Shown piece after piece: positions 1 through 7,997 of a stretch of 61,974 bases of DNA; within the stretch, counting starts at the first letter, position 1, and the number at the start of each line of letters is the position of its first letter. The DNA comes from Paracoccaceae bacterium (GTDB lineage: Bacteria; Pseudomonadota; Alphaproteobacteria; Rhodobacterales; Rhodobacteraceae). The stretch is from NCBI GenBank assembly GCA_015487165.1, contig WFQE01000227.1:81966-143939 (forward strand). The letters are read 5' to 3'. Made by a program: the position numbers and the translations under genes. Under the pieces are notes generated by a model. It was not told the origin of the DNA. It was given only the letters and a program-made list of their open reading frames with translations, and did no database searches.

Positions 1-1532
1 GACTACGCGGAGCCGGGCTTCATCCTGATTGACGAGGTGAACAGGATGAACAACAACTGGTTCTGTGAGGAGATTCGGGCCACCAACCCGTAAGTGAGCA
101 TGCGGCCTTCCGGTGCGAAAGCCGGAATGGAAAACCGTTCCTGATTGACTTGGAAGCCCCGCGCCGGGGCGACAGGGGGCAAGCAGGGCAGATTGCCCGG
201 GCAGCCTGAACGACTGAGTGGAACGGCATCCCGAAGCGGATGATGCGACAGTCTGATCTCCCCGATAGGCGACGCAGGAAAGGGGAGAGGGAGCGCCGAA
301 GAGCCTCCCCGCCATCGGGCATCCCGGTGGTCAGTAGCCCGAGAGGGTGAAAGCAACAGAATGGTGGTGAACAGCCCTTGCCTCCGAACGGAGCCTGCCT
401 GCTCGGCAGCGTGAACCTGACGAAGTTCGTCCGCGATCCATTCACGGAGCGGGCGGAGTTCGACTGGAAGCGTTTCCGCGAGGTTGTGCAGGTCTTCACC
501 CGGATGCTGGACAACGTGGTGGAGATCAATGGCCTTCCCTTGGAAGAGCAGCGCCGCGAGATCATGCGTAAGCGCCGGCACGGCATGGGCTTTCTTGGCC
601 TGGGCTCGACGCTGGCAATGCTTCGCATGGCCTACGGCTCGCCGGAGTCCGTCGAGTTCACCGAGCGCGTCTCGTTCGAGATTGCGAAGGTGGGCTTCGT
701 GACGGGCGCCCAGCTTGCGGAGGAAAAGGGTTGCGCCCCGATCTTCGACGAGGAGTTCGAGGTCACGCCCGAGCTGCTCCGCAAGATGCGCGAGCGCGGG
801 ATGGACGCCGAGCTCGGAGACAAGGTTTCCGCGCGCGACCTGTGGCTGAACAGCTTCTACATGAAAGAGCTGCTCGATGCCATGGGAGAAGCGGGCGAGA
901 AGCTGCGGGGGATCCTGCGGAAGACGGGCTGCCGTTTCACGCATCATTCCTCGATTGCTCCGACCGGCACGATCTCGCTGTCGCTGGGCAACAACGCCTC
1001 CAACGGCATTGAGCCGAGTTTCGCTCATCAGTACAAGCGGAACGTGATCCGCGAGGGGCGCAAGGCCAAGGAGCAGGTGGACGTGTACTCGTTCGAGCTG
1101 CTGGCCTATCGCACCTTCGTGAATCCGGAGGCGACGGCGGCCGACCTGCCTGACTACTGCGTGGTCGCGGACCAGATTGATCCGCGCCAGCATGTGGACA
1201 TCCAGGCGGCGGCGCAGAAGTGGGTGGACTCGTCCATTTCCAAGACGATCAACGTGCCCACGGATTTCCCCTATGACGAGTTCAAGGACATCTACCTCTA
1301 TGCCTACGAGAAGGGACTGAAGGGTTGCACGACCTTCCGGTTCAATCCCGAGGCGTTCCAGGGCGTCCTGGTGAAGGAGGAGGACCTTGAGAAGACCACC
1401 TACCGCTTCAAGCTCGAAGACGGTTCGGTGATCGAGTGCAAGGGGAACGAGGAAGTCGAATATGACGGCGAGGTGATGACTGCCGCCAACCTGTTCGATG
1501 CCCTCAAGGAAGGCTACTTCGGGAGGCTGTGA
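1..1532 (+). CDS. nrdJ: Class II (adenosylcobalamin-dependent) ribonucleotide reductase, catalytic part; 5' partial, interrupted by an intron
   Basis: Reduces ribonucleotides to deoxyribonucleotides using a thiyl radical made from B12. The gene enters the window in frame and reads to ATNP at 79-90, is broken by an insertion, then resumes as GEQPLPPNGACLLGS from 366. Joining T91 to GT at 364-365 restores TGT, giving NPCGEQ. This is the NxCxE finger-loop motif of class II RNRs, with the second cysteine 11 residues later, as between Cys322 and Cys333 of the Thermotoga enzyme. Spliced exons are 1-91 and 364-1532, giving 419 residues here. Later motifs such as APTGTISL (barrel region) and the end EGYFGRL match the part of NrdJ that normally precedes the TSCPD domain. 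That domain is missing here and is encoded at 2573-3220. Without splicing, translation stops at TAA 91-93, so expression depends on intron removal. Confidence 0.9.
92..363 (+). ncRNA. Predicted group I self-splicing intron in nrdJ (272 nt, no ORF)
   Basis: The insertion follows a U (91) and ends in G (363), the boundary rule of group I introns. Exact joining restores the catalytic Cys codon T|GT. A P1 helix can form between exon CCGU (88-91) and GCGG near 102-105 with the required U-G wobble. A hairpin with arms TTCCGG and CCGGAA follows. P7 could be GACT 212-215 with AGTC 250-253, enclosing a P8 hairpin CATCC 227-231 / GGATG 238-242. P9-type helices follow: CTCCCC 258-263 / GGGGAG 282-287, an eight-pair CCATCGGG/CCCGGTGG stem, and a CCC-GAGA-GGG tetraloop hairpin near the 3' end. 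There is no homing endonuclease gene. No group II domain V or intein is visible. The fold was drawn by eye. Confidence 0.75.
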
Positions 1533-1897
1533 TGAACGCAGTGACGAAGATGATGATGGACACGGGCGATGACGCCCGTGTGGCCTCTGGCCGTCCTCCG
1601 TTGAGTGCGGTCAAGGCGTCGGACCTCCAGCCTGGGCATTTTCATATCCAGGTCTGGGTGCTGTCCGAGAAGGCGCGTCGGATCCCGTGGCCCGAGTGGC
1701 TCAAGATCGGCGGCTGTGGAACGCCCAACGATTCCATGGCCTTCGTCGAGCTTGGCCCGGAGTGCCATTGGGACGAGGACGTGACCCTGGGCGACATCGC
1801 CGATGCGTGCCCCTACACGGGACGCACGCTGGCGCGGTTCGCCGTGGAGCATCTCGGACGTGGCGATTTCGCAGAGCCCTATGAATCCGAGAGCTGA
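1532..1897 (+). CDS. Hypothetical protein between the two halves of NrdJ
   Basis: A 121-residue soluble protein with no motif I recognise. The start ATG overlaps the nrdJ stop and is preceded by GGGAGG at a good distance, so it is probably translationally coupled to nrdJ. It has several tryptophans and a fairly acidic C-terminal half (for example HWDEDVTLGDIADACPY). It sits inside the RNR operon and separates the catalytic and C-terminal domains of the enzyme. That position suggests, but does not show, a link to nucleotide metabolism or element maintenance. Confidence 0.7.
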   Translation: MNAVTKMMMDTGDDARVASGRPPLSAVKASDLQPGHFHIQVWVLSEKARRIPWPEWLKIGGCGTPNDSMAFVELGPECHWDEDVTLGDIADACPYTGRTLARFAVEHLGRGDFAEPYESES

Positions 1898-1973
1898 AAT
1901 CCAACAAGCCGTGCCCGAGGGGGCGTTTCTGCCCCTTCGGGGCAGTGCGCTCGCCTCGGGGAAGGAGGTGAGC

Positions 1974-2447
1974 ATGAAGGCAAGGAAGTTGGAGCTCGTG
2001 CCCGAGCAGAAGCCGGCCGATGACTCGATGGCCCGGCATGCCATCCGCATCCGTCACAACGGTGCGTTGGCCAAGGCTCTGGGCAACCCCAAGCGCGGGG
2101 ATCTGGTCCGCATCCGCACCTATGACGCGGCCGGCAAGAGGATCGAGGAGGTGTACCGCGTGGTCATCTTCTCGCCCTACATGAAGGCCGACCGCGTGCG
2201 GATGGACTATGACACCCTGCTGGAGCTGGGGGTGCGGAAACAGGCCGCTGCCGGCTCGGCCGACGGCGAGCCTGTTTTGATGGAGGTGAAGGCTTGCGGC
2301 GACAATCCGTACCACAAGCTGAAGTACCTCTGGGATCATCCGGATGCGAACATGAGGATCGCCGTCCAGGCGTTCTTCTGGGGCATCGTCGTGATGATTC
2401 CCATTGAAATCCTCATCAACATCCTGACCAATGGCATCACGTTCTGA
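1974..2447 (+). CDS. Hypothetical protein with one C-terminal membrane helix
   Basis: 157 residues. The start is chosen at 1974 because a strong ribosome site (GGAAGGAGGTGAGC) lies immediately upstream; the frame stays open further upstream but without such a site. The N-terminal part is basic and carries a segment near residue 41 (GDLVRIRTYDAAG) that looks like a small beta domain. The last about 30 residues form one hydrophobic helix (VQAFFWGIVVMIPIEILI), so it is likely tail-anchored in the inner membrane. It lies within the nrdJ operon. Function unknown. Confidence 0.75.
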   Translation: MKARKLELVPEQKPADDSMARHAIRIRHNGALAKALGNPKRGDLVRIRTYDAAGKRIEEVYRVVIFSPYMKADRVRMDYDTLLELGVRKQAAAGSADGEPVLMEVKACGDNPYHKLKYLWDHPDANMRIAVQAFFWGIVVMIPIEILINILTNGITF

Positions 2448-2572
2448 GGTCGGCCGCGATGGGGATTTCCGGCTTTCGTGGCCGGAACTTCGATTCCCTC
2501 CGATCAACCTGTGGAGCCTGGCGGCGATGCCGTCTGCGCTCCGCGGGCCGGAGGAAAACAAGGAGGTGAAGC

Positions 2573-3220
2573 GTGGGAGCACCCGCGAAGAAGATTGACA
2601 AGAAGATCACCGGCTACGAGGTGGTCAAGCCGGACGCCGCGCAGGCTGCCGCGCCTGCTCCGGAGCAGCACACGCCGCTGTTGACGCGCGACGAGGTGCT
2701 GGAGGGCATGACCTACAAGGTCAAGACGCCCAACTCGGAGCATGCCATGTACATCACGATCAACGATGTCGTGGTGAACAAGGGGCAGCCGGACGAGCAC
2801 CGTCGGCCCTTCGAGATTTTCATCAACTCGAAGAACATGGAGCACTTCATGTGGATCGTGGCGCTCACGCGCGTGATCTCGGCCATCTTCCGCAAGGGCG
2901 GCGATGTGACGTTCCTGGTGGAGGAGCTCAAGGCGGTGTTCGATCCTCGTGGCGGCCACTTCAAGAAGGGCGGCAAGTTCATGCCGTCGCTGGTGGCCGA
3001 GATCGGCGAGGTGATCCAGCAGCACCTGGTTTCCATCGGCATGATGGAGGGCCAACTATCCACGCCCGAGCTGGAGGCCAAGCGTCGCGAGGCCAAGGAG
3101 AAGCTGGGCGAGGAGGCCGTTGCCAAGGGCAAGCAGTGTGGCAAGTGCGGCGCCATGGCCGTGGTGCGGCTGGATGGGTGCGAGACGTGCCTGGAGTGCG
3201 GTGACTCCAAGTGCGGATAA
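2573..3220 (+). CDS. Detached NrdJ C-terminal domain: TSCPD domain plus redox CxxC tail
   Basis: 215 residues starting at GTG, preceded by AAGGAGGTGAAGC. Residues about 45-150 match the TSCPD domain at the C-terminus of class II RNRs, with signatures such as MYITINDVV, FEIFINSKNMEHFMW and ALTRVISAIFRKGG. The C-terminus has CGKCG, then GCETCLECG and a final SKCG. This is the cysteine-rich tail that in intact NrdJ shuttles reducing equivalents to the active site. In most class II enzymes this is one polypeptide with the catalytic barrel; here two genes intervene, so the protein presumably assembles with the 1-1532 product in trans. A Lys/Ala-rich N-terminal leader of about 40 residues is extra. 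Confidence 0.85.
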   Translation: MGAPAKKIDKKITGYEVVKPDAAQAAAPAPEQHTPLLTRDEVLEGMTYKVKTPNSEHAMYITINDVVVNKGQPDEHRRPFEIFINSKNMEHFMWIVALTRVISAIFRKGGDVTFLVEELKAVFDPRGGHFKKGGKFMPSLVAEIGEVIQQHLVSIGMMEGQLSTPELEAKRREAKEKLGEEAVAKGKQCGKCGAMAVVRLDGCETCLECGDSKCG

Positions 3221-3447
3221 AGGACGCACACTTCCGGCACTCCACGGTTGCGTTCAATGCCCCGTGGACGGAGGAGCAGGCAAGCATGGTCTGCTTACTT
3301 CGTCTGTCCCTTCTTCAGTGCAAGTCGGACATGGCCGAGAGGCTGCGGCTGGCACTGGCGTATCAATCAATGAAGGGAGAAATACGACAAGGACTGCTGA
3401 ACGCAGCCAGAAAAACAGTCCTCCAAGAGAGGGGGATCAGAGTGTAA
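3211..3447 (+). CDS. Small hypothetical protein, last gene of the RNR operon
   Basis: 78 residues starting at a GTG that overlaps the last codons of the TSCPD gene, so expression would be by coupling. The sequence is mostly helical with a basic C-terminus and shows no recognisable domain. A strong terminator begins three bases after its stop, consistent with being the last gene of the unit. It could also be an unused reading frame; the overlap and the terminator position are the only support. Confidence 0.4.
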   Translation: MRIKDAHFRHSTVAFNAPWTEEQASMVCLLRLSLLQCKSDMAERLRLALAYQSMKGEIRQGLLNAARKTVLQERGIRV

Positions 3448-3450
3448 ATG

Positions 3451-3487
3451 AAACCGCTGGCCCGAATGGGCCGGCGGTTTTTTTGTT
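3451..3487 (+). terminator. Rho-independent terminator of the nrdJ operon
   Basis: A long perfect-type stem AAACCGCTGGCCC / GGGCCGGCGGTTT with loop GAAT runs directly into seven or more T residues. Confidence 0.9.
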
Positions 3488-3508
3488 TTCGGGATTCGGT
3501 TTCGGGCA

Positions 3509-3538
3509 TTGACATTCGTTCCGGAATTGGTCTATGGT
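3509..3538 (+). promoter_or_regulatory. Candidate sigma-70 promoter upstream of the 3828 gene
   Basis: TTGACA at 3509-3514 and TATGGT at 3533-3538 with 18 bases between. It is preceded by TTCGG-type repeats resembling the module near 5461 and 30344. It would give a leader of nearly 290 nt for the 3828 gene. Confidence 0.5.
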
Positions 3539-3707
3539 TGAGCGTGAGTCGCGTCGAGCGTCGAGCAAAAAGCAGCTCCGTTCCGCGATGACCGGTTTTT
3601 CTGGTTGGTGATTCTCCTTGAGATGACCTGGCCGGAGTAGGGATGGAGATGGTGGTTCCGCCGATTCTGTCCCGGGGGGTGCGTAGGTGTTAGCCGAGCA
3701 TTCCCGG

Positions 3708-3790
3708 ACAAAAGACCCACCAGGGTCGCTTCGCAAGCGCAAATACCCCTGGTGGGTGATCCGATGGCCTTCCGGCCACCGGAGTTTTGT
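3708..3790 (+). ncRNA. Structured 5' leader (three-way junction) of the 3828 gene
   Basis: The 380 bases between 3448 and 3827 hold the terminator, the promoter candidate and this structure, and no convincing gene. Closing helix ACAAAA 3708-3713 / TTTTGT 3785-3790. Arm 1 is CCCACCAGGGT 3716-3726 / ACCCCTGGTGGG 3745-3756. Arm 2 is CGATGGCC 3762-3769 / GGCCACCG 3774-3781. It precedes the ribosome site of the next gene by about 25 nt. Resemblance to a known riboswitch class was not recognised. Confidence 0.5.
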
Positions 3791-3827
3791 GCTGCGTGCG
3801 CGACTCGGGTGGACTGGGAGGTGTCCC

Positions 3828-4286
3828 ATGAATCAGAATCACAATACCGATAAGATGGTCCGCGCCGACAGGCGCGAGCGCGCCCGCGTGGTGCGCGAGG
3901 CGGCCAAGCTGCTGGCGGCCGAGGCTCCTGCATGGGCCGAAGCCAATCCGCAGCATGCCGACGGCATCCTGGCCGCTGGCAAGCTCCTAGCCGAGCTGTC
4001 CAAGATGGATCTCCTGCCTCTGACGAGGAAGGAGAACCTGAAGACCGTCCGGCGCGAGCTGGCACGTTTCGTGCCGGCGCTGGAGCTGGTGCGTGGGGAC
4101 TCGGATTTCGAGGGAGAGATCATCCTCGAATCCGAGGGGTTTCCCAGCTCGGTCGCGGCCATCCGCGGCATCCAGCTCATGCTGGAGCGCGGTCGCGGAA
4201 AGCCGCGCAAGGCCAAGAACCGGGCGAAGGGGCGCAAGCCCCGGAACCCGGCCATGGCCGAGGCGTTCGCCAAGGCCAACGGATAA
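3828..4286 (+). CDS. Hypothetical basic protein
   Basis: 152 residues. The start at 3828 follows a GGGAGG site. The N-terminus is rich in Arg/Ala helices and the C-terminus (KPRKAKNRAKGRKPRNPA) is very basic, so nucleic-acid binding is possible. It stands alone between a structured leader and a terminator, so it is probably a monocistronic accessory gene. No family recognised. Confidence 0.75.
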   Translation: MNQNHNTDKMVRADRRERARVVREAAKLLAAEAPAWAEANPQHADGILAAGKLLAELSKMDLLPLTRKENLKTVRRELARFVPALELVRGDSDFEGEIILESEGFPSSVAAIRGIQLMLERGRGKPRKAKNRAKGRKPRNPAMAEAFAKANG

Positions 4287-4292
4287 GAAGAC

Positions 4293-4326
4293 AAACCCGG
4301 AACCATCAGGTTCCGGGTTTTTTTTG
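4293..4326 (+). terminator. Terminator after the 3828 gene
   Basis: Stem AAACCCGGAACC / GGTTCCGGGTTT with loop ATCA, followed by a run of T. Confidence 0.9.
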
Positions 4327-4458
4327 CCTGTATCCCGCGTGTTGCTCATTCCCCTTTGAAATGGGTGGAACAATCGTCAATGATTCGGGCATCCGCTGCG
4401 GGGCATCAACTCTCCCACCATCTAGTTGAATGCCACCAACCCAGCAGCGTTTCCCTGG

Positions 4459-4487
4459 AAGCCGCCGTCACAAGACGGCGGCTTTTT
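4459..4487 (+). terminator. Hairpin terminator overlapping the end of the convergent gene
   Basis: AAGCCGCCGTC / GACGGCGGCTT with a T run on the plus side. The stop codon of the minus-strand gene 4468-5373 lies inside the stem, so the same hairpin may end both transcripts. Confidence 0.75.
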
Positions 4488-5373
4488 CCATGACCTCTCG
4501 CTGGTCCAGGGACTTGCCCGGCATCAGGATGAACTCCTCGTGCCGGGGGCCGCGCTTGGGGCGCACGGCCAGGAATACGACGAACGGGCCTTCGTGGTCG
4601 TTCTCGTAGCCGTACCATTCGGTATCCTCGTCCACGAAGTACCAGAAGCTGTTGGCCATCCTGGCCAGATCATCGCGGTTGGCCGCATAGGCGAGCCGGA
4701 AGACGTAGCCGAGGAAGTTGATGGGCTTGCCCACGGGAAACACCTTGATCTCCCCGGTTGCTTCGACCTTGAACACGGCCCGCTGCTCGTCGCAGCGCAG
4801 CAGGGTATGGCCCTTGGTGGTCATGCCTACGCCGGCCAGGGTGAGGTCGCGGATGGGCGCCCAGCTCTCGTGCTGCGCGGTGAAGCCCTCGGGCGTTTCC
4901 GGAAGGTCGTCCACGGTGAAGTGGGGCGCGCCCAAGTTGACGCCGGCCAGGCGCTCGTCGTCCGGGATGTCCTGTCCGGTCGAGGTTCCGGCTTCGGATT
5001 CCGGCAGCCGGGACGCTTCAGGCGCGGGCGCTTCCTCCGGCTCGGGCTCCGATTCAAACTCCTCGTCGGTAGTCGGCACGCCGCGCCGGCGGTCCAGCCA
5101 TTCGGCGAACTGGTTGTAGGACTCGAACAGGCGGCCGGGGGAGATGTCGAAATCGGCGAGATACCAGAAGTAGCGGTCGCCGAGCTTGCGGTAGGCGAAT
5201 CGCGCGCCGATGAACGCGAGCAGGAGCAGGCCGTACACGATGCCAAGCATGGTTGCGCCGGCCGCGTAGTGGCCATCCTTCAGCATCACGCCGTGAACGA
5301 TCTCGTAGGTGGACATGCCGAGATAGAACAGCGCCACGAGATGCCCGAAATAGTAGAGCAGTAGCGTTCGCAT
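4468..5373 (-). CDS. Hypothetical membrane-anchored protein
   Basis: 301 residues. Two N-terminal hydrophobic helices (about residues 5-25 and 35-57) are followed by an acidic Pro/Glu-rich linker (residues 105-140). A C-terminal globular domain of about 160 residues follows, so it is probably an inner-membrane protein with a cytoplasmic tail. The start follows a GAGGAAGAAAGG site. It lies downstream of a TTGACATCCG promoter with palindromic TTTCCGG/CGGAAA sites, the same module as upstream of the lipoprotein at 30409. No family recognised. Confidence 0.75.
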   Translation of the reverse strand: MRTLLLYYFGHLVALFYLGMSTYEIVHGVMLKDGHYAAGATMLGIVYGLLLLAFIGARFAYRKLGDRYFWYLADFDISPGRLFESYNQFAEWLDRRRGVPTTDEEFESEPEPEEAPAPEASRLPESEAGTSTGQDIPDDERLAGVNLGAPHFTVDDLPETPEGFTAQHESWAPIRDLTLAGVGMTTKGHTLLRCDEQRAVFKVEATGEIKVFPVGKPINFLGYVFRLAYAANRDDLARMANSFWYFVDEDTEWYGYENDHEGPFVVFLAVRPKRGPRHEEFILMPGKSLDQREVMEKAAVL

Positions 5374-5429
5374 ATCCTTTCTTCCTCATCGGCGGAGTAC
5401 CGCCTGCCGGTCCGCCCGGCTTTATATTC

Positions 5430-5549
5430 ATATTTGCATAATTATTTTCGGATGTCAAATGGTTTCCGCGATCCGGAAAACGCACCGCCATCACGGACGG
5501 CAGAATACGACAATCGGAAACGAAACCGCAACAATGGTTTCCGGAAACC
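5430..5549 (-). promoter_or_regulatory. Promoter with CGGAAACCA operator sites (type 1 module, copy 1)
   Basis: Read on the minus strand: a 14-base palindrome GGTTTCCGGAAACC (5536-5549), then TTTCCGG-N4-CGGAAACC (5461-5479), then TTGACA (5453-5458) followed by TCCG, and AAATAT (5430-5435) 17 bases later. Nearly the same arrangement occurs at 30310-30401. This suggests control by a shared regulator. Confidence 0.6.
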
Positions 5550-5606
5550 GAAGCCGACAAGGTTGGGAGGCTTGCGCGCGAGACAGGCCCGGACGAGCAT
5601 GGCGGC

Positions 5607-5834
5607 ATGCTGGTGGACTTGGACGATCTGTTGCTCGCGCCCAGCGTGGTCATGGACTGGCACGCGGCCTGCGAACGCGAGATGGAGAAGCTGGAAGGAT
5701 TCGACCCGTCCACGATTCCGGACGAACAGGCGGAGATTCTCGATGACGGCAGGTTGCGCGTATTCGTCGAGATGGACGGTGATGTGCTGATGGAGCGGGT
5801 CTATCCGCCCGGCTCATGGGCCAGGCGTTCCTAG
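5607..5834 (+). CDS. Small acidic hypothetical protein
   Basis: 75 residues, acidic, starting at an internal ATG without a clear ribosome site. The composition (MDGDVLMERVYPPG near the end) is protein-like, and the ORF ends just past the convergent recJ stop. No family recognised; it may start upstream at a non-ATG codon or not be expressed. Confidence 0.4.
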   Translation: MLVDLDDLLLAPSVVMDWHAACEREMEKLEGFDPSTIPDEQAEILDDGRLRVFVEMDGDVLMERVYPPGSWARRS

Positions 5835-7624
5835 TGCTCCAGGATCGCCTCCACGATGAACTGCCTGCGGACGCTGCCCCGGAAGTAGTTGAACGAGGGC
5901 CGTAGCACGAAGGTTGCCGTCTGACCGGCCATGGCGCGCGCCTTGTCGGCGCAGCCAAAGGCGATGGCGTCGAGGCCTCCGAACCGGAAGCGCACGGAGC
6001 TTTCCCCAACGAAGCGGTCGGCTTCGAGGGTGGTGGTCAGAGCCACGCGCGGCGCCTCGAACCCCGGGCCGAACGGCGCGCACTGCATCCAGCCGAAGAT
6101 GAACTCGACCTGCTCCTGGTTGAAGCCGCCCTGGACGTGGACATCCACGGGATAGGCCGCGTCCTCCAGGCGCTCGCTGGCGCAGATGGCGATGGACTCG
6201 GAGACGATGAAGGGCAGAGCATCCTTGATGATGGTCAGTCCCGCGGCCTTGGCGTGGCCGCCGTATCCGACGATGGCATCCGGCGCGATGGCGGAGAGCC
6301 GGTCGAGGAAGTCCTTGAGGTGGAAATTGGCGTCGCCGCAGCGGCCCGAACCCTTGAGGATGTCGGGGTTCTTCTCGTCGCCACCGAACACGAAGGCGGG
6401 CTTGCGGAACTTCTCGGCGATGCGGCCGGCGATGATGCCGACGACACCCTGGTGCCAGTCCGCGTCACCGACGAAGATGATGGGGCAGTCGGGCTTTTCC
6501 TCGACGAACCGGGTTGCGCGCTCTTCCGCGGCCTTGAGCACGTCGGCCTGCACTTCCTTGCGGTGCTCGTTGAGCTGGTTGAGCTGCTGGGCGAAGCGGC
6601 GGGCCTCGGTCGGATCGTCCTCGCAGAGGAAGTGGATGGACGGCGCGGCATCGCCGATGCGGCTGGATGCGTTGATGGCCGGTCCGATCTTGAACCCGAT
6701 GCTTTCCTCGTCCACTTGGCCTGGCTCGATGCCCGCGGCCTCGATGAACGCCTTGTAGCCGGGGTAGGGGGCCTTGCGAAGCATTTCCAGTCCGACGCGC
6801 ACCAGGGCGCGGTTGACGCCCAGCATGGGCACGCAGTCGGCGATGGTGGCTGCGCCGACGATCTGGAGCATGCGGCGCATGTCAATGCGGTGCGCCTGGG
6901 CGTAGTTGCGGGCGATGAGCTTCTTCTTGACCAGGGACAGCACCAGGAAGATGACGGCCGCGCCGCAGAGGACGCCGCCCTGGTATCCGCAATCCCGGCG
7001 TGCCGGGTTGACGATGAGGTGCGCCTCCGGGAGTTGCTCGGGCGGCAGGTGGTGGTCGGTGACGATCAGCGGAAGCTCAAGCTCCCGCGCGCGTTTAGCG
7101 GCCTCGAATGCGGCGATGCCATTGTCGGCGGTGACGATGACATCCGCGCCCCATGCGGCGGCCTCTTCGACGATGCCGGGATTGATGCCGTAGCCGTCGC
7201 GGAAGCGGTTGGGAGTGAAGATGCGGATATTGTCGGCAAAGCCTCCCTCGCGGGCAAAGCGCATGATGACGGCGGCCGAGGAGCAGCCGTCGCTGTCGTA
7301 ATCGGTGCAGAATGCGAGCAGGCCGTCGGCCGTGATGATGTCGGCAAGCATGTTGGCCGCCGCCTCCGCGTCCTGCATCCGGTTCATGTCGGCGAGGTCT
7401 TTCAGGTCTGCCTCAAGGCTGCGGATGGCGTCGTCCACGCGAGAAAACCTGCGCGCGAAGAAATCGGCGATGGCGGGATGCCGGCCGCGGTCGCGGATGG
7501 CCTGGAACACGGCGGCATTCCGATTCCGAATGGCGAGCCTGGGATCGGGACGTGCCGGCCCGGCCGGAGCCCCTGTCGAGGCTCCGGCGCGTCCGGTCGT
7601 CACGCGTTCACTTTCGGGCTGCAC
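5831..7624 (-). CDS. recJ: Single-stranded-DNA-specific exonuclease RecJ
   Basis: 597 residues, about normal family length. RecJ degrades ssDNA 5' to 3' in recombination and mismatch repair. The DHH phosphoesterase motifs are all present: DYDSDG (residues 108-113), TADNG (166-170) and TDHH (189-192). IADCVPM and the DHHA1 motif GGHAKAAG follow, with a C-terminal OB-like domain. The start is a GTG at 7624 overlapping the EF-hand gene stop by 17 bases; a second in-frame GTG at 7603 is possible. It is the last gene of the operon that starts with the ParM-like gene, an unusual place for recJ. Confidence 0.93.
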   Translation of the reverse strand: MQPESERVTTGRAGASTGAPAGPARPDPRLAIRNRNAAVFQAIRDRGRHPAIADFFARRFSRVDDAIRSLEADLKDLADMNRMQDAEAAANMLADIITADGLLAFCTDYDSDGCSSAAVIMRFAREGGFADNIRIFTPNRFRDGYGINPGIVEEAAAWGADVIVTADNGIAAFEAAKRARELELPLIVTDHHLPPEQLPEAHLIVNPARRDCGYQGGVLCGAAVIFLVLSLVKKKLIARNYAQAHRIDMRRMLQIVGAATIADCVPMLGVNRALVRVGLEMLRKAPYPGYKAFIEAAGIEPGQVDEESIGFKIGPAINASSRIGDAAPSIHFLCEDDPTEARRFAQQLNQLNEHRKEVQADVLKAAEERATRFVEEKPDCPIIFVGDADWHQGVVGIIAGRIAEKFRKPAFVFGGDEKNPDILKGSGRCGDANFHLKDFLDRLSAIAPDAIVGYGGHAKAAGLTIIKDALPFIVSESIAICASERLEDAAYPVDVHVQGGFNQEQVEFIFGWMQCAPFGPGFEAPRVALTTTLEADRFVGESSVRFRFGGLDAIAFGCADKARAMAGQTATFVLRPSFNYFRGSVRRQFIVEAILEH

Positions 7625-7997
7625 GCTCGGCCTTCGCCTTGCCGGGCTGCGAGCAGTTGCCGTCCTGGACGCACTTGGGCGGCGCGGGCGGCAGCTTGGC
7701 CTTCATGTCCTTCATGGCCTGTTCCATCTGCTTGCGCGCGAACGCATCCATTTCCTCCGGCGTGATGTAGCCGTCGCGGTTGGCGTCCACCTTGCGGAAC
7801 ATGCCGTCCATGAAGGCCTGGTGCTCCTTGAGCGACACCTTGCCGTCATGGTTGGCGTCCATGCCTGGCGGGAACGGCGCATGCGGCATCGGCGCGTGCT
7901 GCGCGGTCTTCGTCTTGGCGTCGCAGGTGTCGCAGGCGATGGCCGGTCCGGCCCACGCCGCGAGCATGAGTGCAGCCGTGGCCACGATCTTCTTCAT
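7608..7997 (-). CDS. Exported EF-hand calcium-binding protein
   Basis: 129 residues with a signal peptide (about residues 1-21, ending AIA). Two canonical EF-hand loops follow: DANHDGKVSLKE near residue 47 and DANRDGYITPEE near residue 71. The C-terminal tail is Lys/Pro-rich. It is probably periplasmic and calcium-binding. The start overlaps the HU stop (ATGA) with a good AAGGAGG site. A periplasmic calcium sensor within a partition operon is odd; no role can be assigned from sequence. Confidence 0.85.
   Translation of the reverse strand: MKKIVATAALMLAAWAGPAIACDTCDAKTKTAQHAPMPHAPFPPGMDANHDGKVSLKEHQAFMDGMFRKVDANRDGYITPEEMDAFARKQMEQAMKDMKAKLPPAPPKCVQDGNCSQPGKAKAERAARK

Noticed and set aside
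92-363. Intein or frameshift in nrdJ instead of an intron
   Set aside because: The insert has stops in frame at once, is far too short for an intein, and lacks splicing blocks; exact removal restores the catalytic codon.
92-363. Group II intron
   Set aside because: No domain V/VI-like hairpin near the 3' end and no reverse transcriptase; the boundaries fit group I better.
3-1193. Long minus-strand ORF opposite nrdJ
   Set aside because: It is a shadow of the RNR coding strand: Leu/Arg/His-rich with no motif, and it runs through the intron.
6137-7765. 542-codon plus-strand ORF opposite recJ
   Set aside because: Composition (Gly/Asp/Val/Ala-rich, no motif) is that of an antisense shadow of recJ, which has all its catalytic motifs.
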